NCBI RefSeq assembly: GCF_000485595.1
Contig: NW_014578217.1
Span: 43,694 to 68,693 of the forward strand
DNA: 25,000 nucleotides
DNA from: Priapulus caudatus
Taxonomy: Eukaryota > Priapulida > Priapulimorpha > Priapulimorphida > Priapulidae
Reading direction: 5' to 3'
Positions within the stretch are counted from its first letter, which is position 1, and every line of letters starts with the position of its first letter. Below, piece by piece: positions 24,017-25,000 of the stretch. The position numbers were made by a program, and so were the translations under genes. The notes below the pieces were generated by a model, which did not search any database, was not told the origin of the DNA, and saw only the letters and a list, made by a program, of their open reading frames with translations.

Positions 24017-25000
24017 CATACAATATATGTACTCTTGATATATATATATATATAATACACACGCACGTCTTATATATAAGGCGTGTGCATGTGCAACGTG
24101 TTCTATGTTCGCGTGGAGTTGAAACAACAAAATTACACCAATTTAACATTAATTGGGATTATAGCATCAATGAATTCATGTTTGGACACAAGTTTCTTCT
24201 GTAAATCATTCTCATGCATATTTACAAGTCAGTCAAAAAACAATTACAAAAAAAACGAAGTTACCTCCGCAGGGCGTGAGTGGGTAAATATAATAGAATA
24301 TATTTAATAAAAGGAATCACATATCTTGGTTATGGGGCATTAACTATATTCAATCGACATTTATAGTATAACTAAGTAATATATTTGCAATGTTGGCATG
24401 CACCCATAAAAAGCTATCCGTAAATATCACTGAGATATATAATCGAATTTATATCTCTTTATATCTCTTTATATCTCTATATATCTCTTTAAAGAGGGTA
24501 TATAAATAATAAAATACGTAAATCAAAAATGGTTACACGCTGTGCAAGTAACGCGCTGTTTTATTGTGAACTTTATTAGTACTTGTTTTTAATTAGATGT
24601 GACACAGAGTAATTTACAATTCTCTTATTTGTCCACAAAAAGAACCGCTGGCCGCTTTCACGACATCGATCGTTCCCTTACTCGCTCTCCCAGTATTCAC
24701 AACCATCGCTATCTCTCCGTGCGCATATTGCGAGCAAGGTTACTGGGGAGTTATGTGGGATTACTGTGGTCGCAAGCGCTCTGTAGGCACCTCGGCGCCC
24801 AGTGTGCGTACTGGACAGTGCTGCACCCTCGTGAGTAAAAAAGTAAAATTCGCCGCTGAATCGCATATGGTTGTGTGTGCCCTATATTTCGCCGAGATGT
24901 TTTTCCGTATACATTACATAAAAAAATTAATAACAGTTTTTTGGTTATTTGCATGGTTATATAATATATAGATGATTGCACTGCACGTATTTACGCGCGA
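23411..25000. other. AT-rich flank, no gene recognised
   Basis: Contains a (TA)n run interrupted once (23990-24053), a palindromic CTTATATATAAG at 24069-24080, and a TATCTCTT repeat at 24448-24492. The more GC-rich 24640-24840 ends in a good donor-like GTGAGTAAAA at 24831 but encodes nothing that I recognise. Confidence 0.4.

Overview
The window is nuclear DNA from a non-vertebrate metazoan, probably marine. The coding exons are short and compact. They are split by canonical GT-AG introns at positions shared with vertebrate orthologues, and embedded in AT-rich, repeat-laden non-coding DNA. No operons, Shine-Dalgarno sites, rRNA, tRNA or CRISPR arrays were seen. I cannot name the species.

Three protein-coding genes can be assembled exon by exon. 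(1) A MAF1 orthologue (RNA polymerase III repressor) lies on the + strand: four exons between 849 and 4183, with the N-terminal exon(s) lying before the window. (2) A SMUG1 uracil-DNA glycosylase lies on the + strand: three coding exons between 10460 and 13654, giving about 451 aa with an unusual N-terminal extension of about 200 aa. (3) An hnRNP A/B-family gene (two RRMs plus a glycine-rich prion-like tail and PY-NLS-like segment) lies on the - strand: nine coding exons between 23068 and 18902, giving 365 aa. SMUG1 and the hnRNP gene converge.

Region by region: 1-848 is MAF1 intron made of pyrimidine-rich minisatellite. 4184-10124 is MAF1 3' UTR/intergenic AT-rich DNA. 10125-10364 is a short inverted-repeat transposon just 5' of SMUG1. 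SMUG1 intron 1 holds a palindromic MITE, a purine-rich degenerate repeat and another short transposon. 13920-15180 is a satellite-like array with a higher-order period of about 142 bp. 15200-17800 is intergenic and includes another short transposon. 17800-18901 is probably the hnRNP 3' UTR, with an 88-bp tandem repeat. 23069-25000 is the hnRNP 5' region and AT-rich DNA.

The two most interesting patterns cut across the genes. First, local tandem duplications are repeatedly anchored on splice sites: the 5' splice sites of MAF1 exons 849-986+1 (the 2091-2215 exon) and 3071-3190, SMUG1 exon 1 and hnRNP exon 2, plus the 3' splice site of hnRNP exon 4. Second, several short non-autonomous transposons share hAT-like CAGGG/CAGTG termini, and four of them carry an element-specific short motif repeated near both ends.
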